Positions 1 through 5,594 of a stretch of 5,594 nucleotides of DNA are shown in pieces. Each line of letters starts with the position of its first letter. Position 1 is the first letter of the stretch. Under the pieces are notes generated by a model. It was not told the origin of the DNA and did no database searches. It worked only from the letters and a program-made list of their open reading frames with translations. A program made the translations under genes and the position numbers. Source of the DNA: Planctomycetales bacterium (GTDB lineage Bacteria; Planctomycetota; Planctomycetia; Pirellulales; Thermoguttaceae); the NCBI GenBank assembly GCA_007127495.1, contig SKZG01000414.1, positions 1 to 5,594 on the forward strand, written 5' to 3'.

Positions 1-224
1 CAAACGATCGGCGCGTCGTGGATGATCTTGGCCTGCGGTGGTGAAGGATTGTCGCCGTCTCTGATGGCCGCCCAGTTGGCAAGTCTGGCCGAGCAAACGG
101 TGGGCAATCGTCCCAATCGCATCGAGCCCCGCGCGCGGTGAAACGTCGGCCGCAGCCTCTGGCGTTGTTGACGAAACCGCGCGATGAAGCCCGCGAAGAA
201 CTGTTGCGAGGAACTGCCGCATGA
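1..224 (+). pseudogene. IS4-type transposase, C-terminal fragment, frameshifted
   Basis: Frame 1 is open from the left edge and reads like the end of a DDE (IS4-type) transposase, including LMAAQLASLAEQTVGNRPN and RIEPRAR, then stops at TGA 139-141. Reading on from GTG 138 in frame 3 gives VKRRPQPLALLTKPRDEAR and a natural stop at 222-224. Together these rebuild the family's usual C-terminal pattern, NRPxRIEPRAVKRRPxPxxLLTKPRxEAR, as I remember it. The break lies in the GCGCGCG run around 130-137; one CG dinucleotide fewer would restore the frame. The gene therefore looks inactivated by a +2 slippage, unless this is a sequencing error. The catalytic DDE part lies outside the window. No terminal inverted repeat was identified downstream. 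The family call is from memory of the C-terminal signature; the frameshift is seen directly. Confidence 0.78.
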
Positions 225-585
225 CGCACCGGAAATAGATTTCCCCCCGCACACGATGCGGTGCACCCGGGCGCCGATATCGATGCGCTGACACTGCGTG
301 CCGGTGCAGAAACGGCATGCCCGCTCCATCGCTTCGGCCTACTCGCGGCAGGCAAGGCGTTTCTGGTGCCACGATCAGCCTACGCCCACCGACCTAAGTC
401 CTTATGGCGCCAGGGGCAGTGCCATTCGTGGCTGTCACCTTTTCTCCCTTTGGCACCTTTTCTCCCTGTCGCATCGTCCAACAGAACAGAATGAATTGCG
501 GCGAGCGCTGAGTGAAGCTAGGTTGACCTACCCCCTCCGCAGGGAACTTTTTTGTCCAAAAGGGGAAAAATCCCGACAGGCCCCC
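225..585. other. Intergenic stretch, no gene supported
   Basis: This stretch lies between the transposase remnant and the cold-shock gene promoter. Two short open frames (261-494 and 298-612) have no recognisable motif, no Shine-Dalgarno sequence and Arg/Ser/Pro-rich out-of-frame composition, so I do not call them. A small hairpin, GGAAA-TAGA-TTTCC, lies at 231-244 just after the transposase stop. A short palindrome, TAGGT-TG-ACCTA, lies at 519-530 and could be an operator or chance. The missing right end of the insertion sequence should lie somewhere here, but I cannot place it. Confidence 0.6.
436..467. repeat. Tandem direct repeat, 14-base unit at 18-base spacing
   Basis: CACCTTTTCTCCCT occurs exactly at 436-449 and again at 454-467. 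On the minus strand it reads AGGGAGAAAAGGTG. It sits in non-coding DNA beside a transposase remnant, so it may be part of an element end or a REP-like repeat. Function unknown. Confidence 0.7.
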
Positions 586-613
586 TTGTGTTTTTTACGA
601 CATAGGCTATGAT
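586..613 (+). promoter_or_regulatory. Predicted sigma-70-type promoter of the cold-shock gene
   Basis: TTGTGT (586-591) and TATGAT (608-613) are separated by 16 bases. The -10 matches the consensus at 5 of 6 positions and the -35 at 3 of 6. Transcription would start near 620, giving a leader of about 100 bases before the ATG at 724. Long leaders are known for cspA-type cold-shock genes. Planctomycete promoter consensus is less well known, so this is a prediction. Confidence 0.5.
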
Positions 614-640
614 CGATGGTGTTGTTTGGCCGAGGGCGGT

Positions 641-690
641 GTGTACCCCAGCCGGGTTTTTACACGTGAAAGTCGTCGGTCTGTTTACGT
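641..690 (+). promoter_or_regulatory. Cold-shock gene leader with two mutually exclusive hairpins
   Basis: Hairpin A pairs GTGTA (641-645) with TACAC (661-665), with an inner CCC/GGG pairing. Hairpin B pairs ACGT-g-AAA (664-671) with TTTACGT (684-690), leaving one bulged base. The arms share bases 664-665, so both full stems cannot form at once. Switching leader structures are established for E. coli cspA mRNA; applying that here is inference. Both stems are short and could be chance. Confidence 0.3.
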
Positions 691-708
691 TCGAGTTCTG
701 TTTGTTTT

Positions 709-715
709 GAAGGAG
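709..715 (+). promoter_or_regulatory. Shine-Dalgarno of the cold-shock gene
   Basis: GAAGGAG lies 8 bases before ATG 724, which is ideal spacing. The last G of this motif is the first base of an in-frame GTG at 715, so that GTG cannot use this site. This decides the start in favour of 724. Confidence 0.8.
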
Positions 716-723
716 TGGCTACC

Positions 724-921
724 ATGCCGCAAGGGACGATCAAAAAGCTGATCGCTGACAAAGGTTTCGGGTTCATTGATGGAGGGCGGGGCGACCTGTT
801 CTTCCACCACAGCCAGGTGGAAGGAGTGTCCATCGAGGAGCTTCGCGTCGGGCAGCAGGTGACGTTCGAGGAAGGCAGTGGGCCGAAGGGCCCGCGCGCC
901 GAAAACGTTCGCCCTGCCTGA
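724..921 (+). CDS. Cold-shock domain protein (CspA family)
   Basis: This 65-residue protein is a single cold-shock domain, a five-stranded beta barrel that binds single-stranded RNA or DNA and typically acts as an RNA chaperone or anti-terminator in the cytoplasm. It opens with MPQGTIKKLIADKGFGFID. The RNP1-like motif KGFGFI lies at about residues 13-18 and the RNP2-like motif DLFFHH at about 24-29. The later VGQQVTFEEGSGPKGPRAENV matches the usual end of the domain, including the GPxAxNV pattern. Length is normal for the family. The start is ATG 724 because the Shine-Dalgarno sequence spaces correctly to it; an in-frame GTG at 715 overlaps that site. The gene is monocistronic, with its own promoter and a strong intrinsic terminator. 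The long leader suggests post-transcriptional control. Cold induction itself cannot be judged from sequence, since many family members are constitutive. Confidence 0.95.
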   Translation: MPQGTIKKLIADKGFGFIDGGRGDLFFHHSQVEGVSIEELRVGQQVTFEEGSGPKGPRAENVRPA

Positions 922-936
922 CGGTTGAAACGTCGT

Positions 937-956
937 GGTAGCCGTGGCCGGCTACC
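937..956 (+). other. Hairpin after the cold-shock gene
   Basis: GGTAGCC (937-943) and GGCTACC (950-956) form a perfect 7-bp stem around the loop GTGGCC. No T-run follows. It sits 15 bases after the stop codon and upstream of the true terminator, so it may protect the mRNA 3' end or be incidental. Confidence 0.5.
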
Positions 957-982
957 GAGTCAATCGAAGGCAACTTGCCTGT

Positions 983-1017
983 GCCCTCGGCATCGTTCAC
1001 GAGCCGAGGGCTTTCTT
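983..1017 (+). terminator. Intrinsic terminator of the cold-shock gene
   Basis: GCCCTCGGC (983-991) pairs perfectly with GCCGAGGGC (1003-1011), and TTTCTT (1012-1017) follows directly. Inside the loop TCG/CGA can add three more pairs around TTCA after a one-base bulge. On the minus strand the same stem is followed by ACAGG with no U-tract, so it should stop plus-strand transcripts mainly. It lies 20 bases beyond the stop codon of the converging minus-strand operon and separates the two units. Confidence 0.85.
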
Positions 1018-1037
1018 ATGCGCTGCCACGCCGCGGA

Positions 1038-2357
1038 TTACCACTCCACGGCCACGGCCGCGGTGGTCATGCCGGCGCCGACGGAGCAAAGCAGCAGCTT
1101 GTCGCCCTGCTGCAAGCCGGCCTCCAGTTCGGTCAGCGCGAGGGGGATGCTGGCGCTGGAGGTGTTGCCCACGTGGTCCACGTTGAGGAAAAACCGCTCG
1201 AACGGCAGTGCGCAGCGTTTGGCCGCCGCTTTGAGGATGCGCGCGTTCGCCTGGTGCGGAACGATCCAGCGGGGCGCGTCGCTCTTCCAGCCGGCGCGCC
1301 GGAGCGAATCGCGCACCAGTTGCGAGAAACTCTCGGCGGCCAAGCGGAACAGCGAGGGCCCCTCGAGCCGAATCCACGGATCGGCCGACCATTGGCCGTC
1401 GAGCACCACGTAACCCGGTGCTTCCCGCCGCGCCATCCGCAGCCCGCGCGTGTCGGAACCCAATAAGACGTCGCACACGCGGTGCCCTGGGCCGGTGGCC
1501 GAAACGACCGTTGCGCCCGCACCGTCGCCGAAGATGAAGAACGCGCTCTGGTCGTCCGGGTCGAGCAGGCGCGACTGCATATCGACGCCCACGGTCAGCA
1601 CGTGGCGCGCCAACCCGGAACGGATCATGCCCTGCGCCATCGATACGGCGTACAGCCAGCCGGAGCAGGCGGCGTTGAGGTCGAACGCCGGGATGCCGCG
1701 CAGGCTGAGCCGGTCCTGGACAATGCACGCGGTCGACGGCATGGCGACGTCGGGCGTCGTGGTAGCGAGAATGATGCCGTCAATGTCCTTCGCATCGACT
1801 CCGGACCGGCGGATGGCCTCCAGCGACGCGGCATAGGCCATGTCGGACGGCTTCTCGTCATCGGCCGCCCAGTGGCGCCGGCGAATACCCGTCACCTGGT
1901 AAACGTAGTCGGCTGATATGTTGGGAAACCGTTGCGCGAGTTCCTCGTTGGTCACCACGCGTTCGGGCAGGTAGCCCCCGAACCCGCGCAAATACACCTC
2001 ACTCATTCCGCCGGAGGGCGCGGCAGCCTGCCTCGCGGCCGCCGGGGAAGGGATTTCCGCTTCCGCCGGCGCCGGCGGAATCCAATCGCGCATGGCGGGG
2101 TCGGTCGTTTCGATTTCCATAACGGGTTCGTTCAAGGCGAGGGGCTCGCCCTCCAGGTGCAGCCGGCGGATAACCTTTCCGTCGCATGGCGCCTCGAAAT
2201 CGAAGACCGACTTGGCACTATCGACCTGGGCCAGCGTCTGGCCCGCCTCGAAACGATCGCCTTCGGCCACGTTCCACTCGATAATGACCACCTCGGTTTC
2301 CGCGGCGCCTTGGGCCGGTAGGAACAGCGATAGTCGAAACGCCTCGTCCTGTATCAT
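1038..2357 (-). CDS. Lipoyl domain fused to FabH-like ketoacyl-ACP synthase III
   Basis: 439 residues in two domains. Residues 1-88 are a lipoyl (biotinyl/lipoyl-type) domain with VDSAKSVFDFEAP; K49 is the expected lipoylation site, with DSAK in place of the usual ETDK and unlike biotin's EAMKM. Residues 92-117 are an Ala/Pro-rich swinging-arm linker. Residues 118-439 are a FabH-like thiolase-fold enzyme with the triad C231 (NAACSGWLYA), H368 (VPHQAN) and N398 (HVGNTS), plus IFGDGAGA. FabH-type enzymes condense an acyl primer with malonyl-ACP to start a chain. Hand alignment to E. coli FabH puts Y151, V155 and Q270 at the CoA-contacting W32, R36 and R151, while R373, K380 and R381 match the ACP-docking R249, K256 and K257. 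No E2 catalytic or E1-binding domain is seen. ATG 2357 overlaps the E1 stop as ATGA, implying translational coupling. I infer that the primer arrives on lipoyl-K49 rather than as acyl-CoA. Domain calls are firm; the chemistry is inferred. Confidence 0.93.
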   Translation of the reverse strand: MIQDEAFRLSLFLPAQGAAETEVVIIEWNVAEGDRFEAGQTLAQVDSAKSVFDFEAPCDGKVIRRLHLEGEPLALNEPVMEIETTDPAMRDWIPPAPAEAEIPSPAAARQAAAPSGGMSEVYLRGFGGYLPERVVTNEELAQRFPNISADYVYQVTGIRRRHWAADDEKPSDMAYAASLEAIRRSGVDAKDIDGIILATTTPDVAMPSTACIVQDRLSLRGIPAFDLNAACSGWLYAVSMAQGMIRSGLARHVLTVGVDMQSRLLDPDDQSAFFIFGDGAGATVVSATGPGHRVCDVLLGSDTRGLRMARREAPGYVVLDGQWSADPWIRLEGPSLFRLAAESFSQLVRDSLRRAGWKSDAPRWIVPHQANARILKAAAKRCALPFERFFLNVDHVGNTSSASIPLALTELEAGLQQGDKLLLCSVGAGMTTAAVAVEW

Positions 2358-4480
2358 ATTTCAAGCATCCGCCGGATGGCCGCGGCGATCTTTCCTGGAT
2401 TGGGGCGATAAAACGATTCCAGCTCCGGGGCGAAGGGCACCGGCGTGTCGGGAGCCGCGAGAAGCTCGGGAGCACATTTTAGCGAATGGCCACCCGCGCA
2501 GAAAAGCTGCCCAATAAGGCGGTGCCCAATTCCCGCCGCAGAACTACATTCCTGCACCACCAGCAGCCGGCCCGTCTTCGCGACCGAGCGACGGATCGGA
2601 TCCAGGTTCAGCGGGCGGAGCACGAACGGGTTCCACACCTCGACCCCGCCGCCCACTTCACCGGCCGCGGCAATCGCGTCGTGGACCATCGCCCCAAAGG
2701 CCACCAGGGTGAGTTGGTCGCCCTCGGTGTACTGGCGCGGCCGCCACACCGCGGCCAGGTTGCCGTCGAAGTCGATCGGCCCGCTTCGGCTCCAGTACAG
2801 CAATTTGTGTTCGAGCACCAGGCAGGGGTTGCGGTCGTAGAAGCCGGCCAGCAGGGCCTCGAAGGTCTCTTGCGGCGTGGCGGGGTACAGCAGCTTCAGG
2901 CCTGGGAAACACGACCACAGGCCTTCGAACTCGCCGGAATGGAACGGCCCGACGGTGAGCCCGCCACCGCACGGAAGCCGCATGAGAAGGGGCGCCGGCT
3001 GCCCGGCGCGGAAGTACCACGTACCCGCGTTCAAACCGATCTGTGTGACCGCCTCGGTGGAGAAGTCAGCGAATTGGAACTCGAGGATGGGCTCCGCGCC
3101 CACTTGCGAGGCCCCCAGGGCAAACCCGACCGTGGCCGACTCGCAGATGGGCAGGTCCATCACGCGTTCCTGCCCGAACCGCTCGATGAGTCCCTTGCAC
3201 GTCTTGAACGCCGAGCCGTACGTGCCCACGTCCTGGCCCGCCAGAAAAGCCTGGCTGTTGTGTTCCAGAAGGTAGTTCAGCGCCATCCGAACCGCGTCGC
3301 CGTTCTTGGCCTTGGCCGCGACGAAGGGAGCCGCTTGGGCTCGCGAACTGGTCCGGTACGAAGTCCACGAATGGCGTTTGGGGTCGGGCCGGGGTACGCG
3401 CAATGCCTCGCGAACCGCCTGCTCGATGGTCGCCTCGATCTCGGCCTCCAGGGCCGCCACGTCGTTTTCGCCGTACCCGGCCAGGTCGATCAGTCGCCGG
3501 CGGGCGGCGGGCACGGGGTCGCGGCGCTGCCATTCCTGAAGGCGTTCGCGGGGAACGTAATCGCCCTTGTCGTACGCCGCATGGCCCTGCAATCGCAGTG
3601 CGCGGCACTCCAGGATCATGGGCTCGGGATCGGCCTGCATGAGCGCCAGGGCCTGCTGGACCGTCGTGTACACTTCCCAGGCGTCGGTGCCGTCAATCGT
3701 CTTGCCGGCGATGCCATAACCGGCCGCCCGGTCGGAAAGGTTCTTGCAACGATATTGTAGTTCGGTGGGCGTCGAGAAGGAGTAGTGGTTGTTTTCAACG
3801 AGGAACAGCACGGGCACCCGATGGACCGACGCCAGGTTGATGGCCTCGTGGAACTCGCCGGTACTGCTGCCTCCGTCGCCGATGATCGCCAGGCCGAACA
3901 CGTCCTCATCACGGCGCCGCGCTGCCCACGTAGCGCCGACGGCCACGCTGAGCATGCGGCCGAGGTGGCTCATCATGGGCATGCGCCGGCTCGCGGCATT
4001 GCCATGATGCACGTTGCCTTCGCGGCCATGGGTGGGGCTTTCCGCGTTGGCCAGGTACTGGCACACCAACTGATACGGCGTGGCCCCCAACAGTAAATGC
4101 GCCACGAAGTCGCGGTGCAGTAGGCTGGCGACGTCCTCGCCGGGCCGCAAGGGCATGGCCGCCCCCGCCGCCGTCGCCTCGTTGCCCGCACTGCTGGTCA
4201 CCGTGCCCTTGACGTACCCCTTGCGGAACAACTCCAGAAGCCGTTCCTCCAATTGGCGCGAAAGGAACATCGCCGGATACGCGAGCCGGTAAAACGCCTC
4301 GGCTGAGAGCACGTGCGGGCGGCGGGGAACTTCAAGCGGTTCGTGGGGCCCAACCCGCAAGACGAGGCCCGGATGCTCGGATGCCGGAGTCGCGCGCGCG
4401 CTGGCCCGCCGGGCATGCGAAGCGCTGCCCGATCCCACCTGCTCGGCGGGCGTTCGGTCGGTTGCAATCCGTGATGTCAA
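2354..4480 (-). CDS. Fused alpha/beta 2-oxoacid dehydrogenase E1 component
   Basis: 708 residues from the chosen start. It is a thiamine-diphosphate E1 that should decarboxylate a 2-oxo acid and reductively acylate a lipoyl domain. The alpha part (about 57-360) has [26 protein letters not shown] and the ThDP/Mg motif GDGGSSTGE (201-209) to ENN (229-231). The beta part (about 392-708) has [29 protein letters not shown] with E447 at the cofactor-activating Glu position, FQFADF, H514 in FHSGE at the usual active-site His, and the transketolase C-terminal domain. The family's GEDVG reads GQDVG here (Q416). Alpha and beta are usually separate genes, though fused forms exist. The start is TTG 4480: AAGGGG lies 8 bases upstream and homology begins soon after. 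The frame stays open to a GTG at 4696, but that stretch has unlike codons (AGA, GGA, ATA) and no recognisable domain; GTG 4438 is another option. The substrate is unknown, possibly a branched-chain 2-oxo acid or pyruvate. It is the first gene of the operon. Confidence 0.93.
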   Translation of the reverse strand: MTSRIATDRTPAEQVGSGSASHARRASARATPASEHPGLVLRVGPHEPLEVPRRPHVLSAEAFYRLAYPAMFLSRQLEERLLELFRKGYVKGTVTSSAGNEATAAGAAMPLRPGEDVASLLHRDFVAHLLLGATPYQLVCQYLANAESPTHGREGNVHHGNAASRRMPMMSHLGRMLSVAVGATWAARRRDEDVFGLAIIGDGGSSTGEFHEAINLASVHRVPVLFLVENNHYSFSTPTELQYRCKNLSDRAAGYGIAGKTIDGTDAWEVYTTVQQALALMQADPEPMILECRALRLQGHAAYDKGDYVPRERLQEWQRRDPVPAARRRLIDLAGYGENDVAALEAEIEATIEQAVREALRVPRPDPKRHSWTSYRTSSRAQAAPFVAAKAKNGDAVRMALNYLLEHNSQAFLAGQDVGTYGSAFKTCKGLIERFGQERVMDLPICESATVGFALGASQVGAEPILEFQFADFSTEAVTQIGLNAGTWYFRAGQPAPLLMRLPCGGGLTVGPFHSGEFEGLWSCFPGLKLLYPATPQETFEALLAGFYDRNPCLVLEHKLLYWSRSGPIDFDGNLAAVWRPRQYTEGDQLTLVAFGAMVHDAIAAAGEVGGGVEVWNPFVLRPLNLDPIRRSVAKTGRLLVVQECSSAAGIGHRLIGQLFCAGGHSLKCAPELLAAPDTPVPFAPELESFYRPNPGKIAAAIRRMLEI

Positions 4481-4766
4481 GTCCTGGTCCCCTTTGGGCG
4501 AAACGTGACGAGTTTCGACGCCACGAGGGTACAAGCCCGGTGTCGGCACCCGCTGTTTCGCATGGTGCCGATCCCTGCGCGCCGCCAAAGCCTTCTGGAT
4601 ACCATCTTTTCCGGTCCAATACAACCGCAGCCTGCCCGAAGAACGCTTGAAAACCCATCGAATAGGGCCAAGCTCTATTCCTCTAAAGAGCGGCACCCGA
4701 TGGGAGCAAATAAGGCGCTGTCTGCACTTAGGCGAGCGGCAGAAACAATCTTACCGACAGACACCT
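4481..4766. other. Divergent intergenic region between the E1 operon and leuS
   Basis: No gene is supported here. The minus-strand frame of E1 stays open to 4696, but its codons differ from the body of the gene and no domain is seen. The operon's promoter should lie here, yet I found no convincing -35/-10 pair; the best, TTGTAT with TATCCA at 17-base spacing on the minus strand, matches the consensus poorly. A TTGACA at 4475-4480 is simply the start codon region and has no -10 partner. Confidence 0.5.
4489..4494 (-). promoter_or_regulatory. Possible Shine-Dalgarno for the E1 gene
   Basis: AAGGGG on the minus strand lies 8 bases before TTG 4480. It is an imperfect match to AAGGAGG but the best-spaced purine motif before any in-frame start in this region. 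No ATG is available in frame near the N-terminus. It supports TTG 4480 moderately. Confidence 0.4.
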
Positions 4767-4795
4767 TTGCCCAGTCCGGAGCGATGGGGTACAAT
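4767..4795 (+). promoter_or_regulatory. Predicted sigma-70-type promoter of leuS
   Basis: TTGCCC (4767-4772) and TACAAT (4790-4795) are separated by 17 bases. They match the consensus at 4 of 6 and 5 of 6 positions. Transcription would begin near 4802, about 60 bases before the leuS ATG. It points away from the E1 operon, so the two units are divergently transcribed. Confidence 0.6.
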
Positions 4796-4864
4796 CGGCG
4801 GCTTTGCGGCGGCCGACTGGCTGCTTACCGAGCAACTTCGCCCCGAACGCAACGGATCGCCCCT

Positions 4865-5594
4865 ATGCCCCGCTATAACCCGGCCGTCATCGAGCCGAAA
4901 TGGCAAGAATACTGGGAAGAATACGCCACCTTCCAATGCCCCAGGCTGCCGAAAGACCGCAAGCTGTACGTGTTGGACATGTTCCCTTACCCAAGTGGTG
5001 ACGGGCTCCACGTAGGCCACCCAGAGGGATACACCGCCACAGACATCGTGTGCCGCTACCATCGAATGCGCGGCGTGAGCGTGATGCACCCGATGGGCTG
5101 GGACGCCTTCGGGTTGCCGGCGGAACAGCATGCGAAGAAGACGGGTACGCATCCGCGGGCAACCACCGAGAAGAACATCGCCACGTTCCGCCGCCAGTTG
5201 AAAATGCTGGGCTTCAGCTACGACTGGAGCCGCGAGTTGGCCACCACCGACGTCGAGTACTTCCGCTGGACACAATACATCTTCCTGGTCCTTTTCGACA
5301 CGTGGTACGACTCCGAGGCGCAGAAAGGCCGGCCGATTGCCGAATTGCCCATCCCCGACGCCATCCGTGAAGAAGGCCCGCAGGCCGTCGCCCGCTACCA
5401 AGATGAGCACCGCTTGGCCTACCAGATCGAGGCCCCGGTGAACTGGTGCCCGAAGCTGGGAACGGTCCTGGCCAACGAGGAAGTGGTGGGCGGGCTCAGC
5501 GAGCGGGGCGGGCATCCCGTCGTACGCATCCCGCTGCGCCAGTGGATGCTGCGCATTACCGCCTACGCCGATCGGCTCGAACGCGACCTGGCCG
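4865..5594 (+). CDS. leuS: Leucyl-tRNA synthetase, N-terminal part (runs off right edge)
   Basis: 243 residues are visible and the frame is still open at the edge. LeuRS is a class I synthetase that charges tRNA-Leu with leucine using ATP. The start [17 protein letters not shown] is typical. [18 protein letters not shown] contains the class I HIGH-type motif HVGH (residues 49-52). [13 protein letters not shown] and [17 protein letters not shown] are hallmark LeuRS blocks; the latter leads into the editing domain, and [13 protein letters not shown] follows. Between FDTWYD and VNWCP lies an extra segment of roughly 40 residues (including [12 protein letters not shown] and [11 protein letters not shown]) that E. 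coli LeuRS lacks; from memory it is typical of planctomycetes. The KMSKS motif and tRNA-binding domains lie beyond the window. ATG 4865 fits the family N-terminus, but no Shine-Dalgarno sequence is visible. Not part of the divergent E1 operon. Confidence 0.96.
   Translation, partial: MPRYNPAVIEPKWQEYWEEYATFQCPRLPKDRKLYVLDMFPYPSGDGLHVGHPEGYTATDIVCRYHRMRGVSVMHPMGWDAFGLPAEQHAKKTGTHPRATTEKNIATFRRQLKMLGFSYDWSRELATTDVEYFRWTQYIFLVLFDTWYDSEAQKGRPIAELPIPDAIREEGPQAVARYQDEHRLAYQIEAPVNWCPKLGTVLANEEVVGGLSERGGHPVVRIPLRQWMLRITAYADRLERDLA

Noticed and set aside
261..612. Two small plus-strand open frames upstream of the cold-shock gene
   Set aside because: They overlap each other, lack a ribosome site and recognisable motifs, and the second runs into the predicted promoter.
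715..723. GTG 715 as start of the cold-shock protein
   Set aside because: The GTG overlaps the Shine-Dalgarno sequence itself; ATG 724 has the correct 8-base spacing and gives the usual family N-terminus.
997..1728. Minus-strand open frame (243 codons) in another frame inside the KASIII gene
   Set aside because: Arg-rich, no motif, and it overlaps the KASIII active-site coding region in a different frame.
2486..3760. Long plus-strand open frame (424 codons) opposite the E1 gene
   Set aside because: It is antisense to a clear E1 with all family motifs. Its translation is Arg/Gly/His-rich with no domain, as expected for a GC-rich shadow frame.
4475..4480. Perfect TTGACA on the minus strand as a -35 box
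   Set aside because: It coincides with the proposed TTG start codon, and no -10-like hexamer lies 16-18 bases downstream.
4647..5015. Plus-strand open frame (122 codons) spanning the leuS start
   Set aside because: It is in a different frame from leuS, crosses its promoter and start, and has no domain.
4751..5515. Minus-strand open frame (254 codons) opposite leuS
   Set aside because: It is the shadow of leuS, whose plus-strand frame carries HVGH and VNWCP motifs and runs off the edge.
1..5594. CRISPR array, tRNA or rRNA genes
   Set aside because: No regularly spaced repeats with unique spacers and no cloverleaf or rRNA-like sequence were seen by eye. A dedicated covariance-model search could not be run.

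Overview
The window is GC-rich and most likely comes from a planctomycete, probably of the Pirellulales type. The main clue is the leucyl-tRNA synthetase N-terminus, which carries an insertion before its VNWCP motif that I associate from memory with planctomycete LeuRS. Weak Shine-Dalgarno signals and a non-ATG start fit this but do not prove it.

Layout. Bases 1-224 hold the 3' end of an IS4-type transposase, broken by a two-base frameshift in a GC-dinucleotide run. Bases 225-585 show no gene, only an 18-base tandem direct repeat. A small cold-shock-domain gene follows at 724-921 (+), with its own promoter, a leader of roughly 100 bases that can form two competing hairpins, a good Shine-Dalgarno sequence and a strong intrinsic terminator (983-1017). 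Converging on it from the right is a two-gene minus-strand operon (4480 to 1038). Its first gene is a fused alpha/beta thiamine-diphosphate 2-oxoacid dehydrogenase E1. It overlaps by ATGA with a second gene in which an N-terminal lipoyl domain is joined by an Ala/Pro linker to a FabH-like ketoacyl-ACP synthase III (KASIII). Divergent from this operon, leuS starts at 4865 (+) behind a recognisable sigma-70-type promoter and runs off the right edge.

The operon is the most interesting part. A normal 2-oxoacid dehydrogenase passes the acyl group from E1 to a lipoyl domain on E2, whose acyltransferase makes acyl-CoA; FabH would then use that acyl-CoA as a primer. Here the lipoyl domain sits directly on the FabH-like enzyme and no E2 catalytic domain is seen. 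The KASIII keeps the Cys-His-Asn triad and the basic residues that line up with the ACP-docking patch of E. coli FabH. By my hand alignment it has lost the residues that hold CoA (W32, R36 and R151 of E. coli FabH are Y, V and Q here). I infer an E2-less, CoA-independent route: 2-oxo acid to acyl-lipoyl (E1), then to acyl-Cys on KASIII, then to 3-ketoacyl-ACP. This would commit a 2-oxo acid, possibly branched, to starting a fatty-acid or polyketide-like chain. The domains and residues are read from the sequence; the chemistry is inference. An E3 (lipoamide dehydrogenase), lipoylation enzymes and the rest of the chain-building pathway are not in the window.
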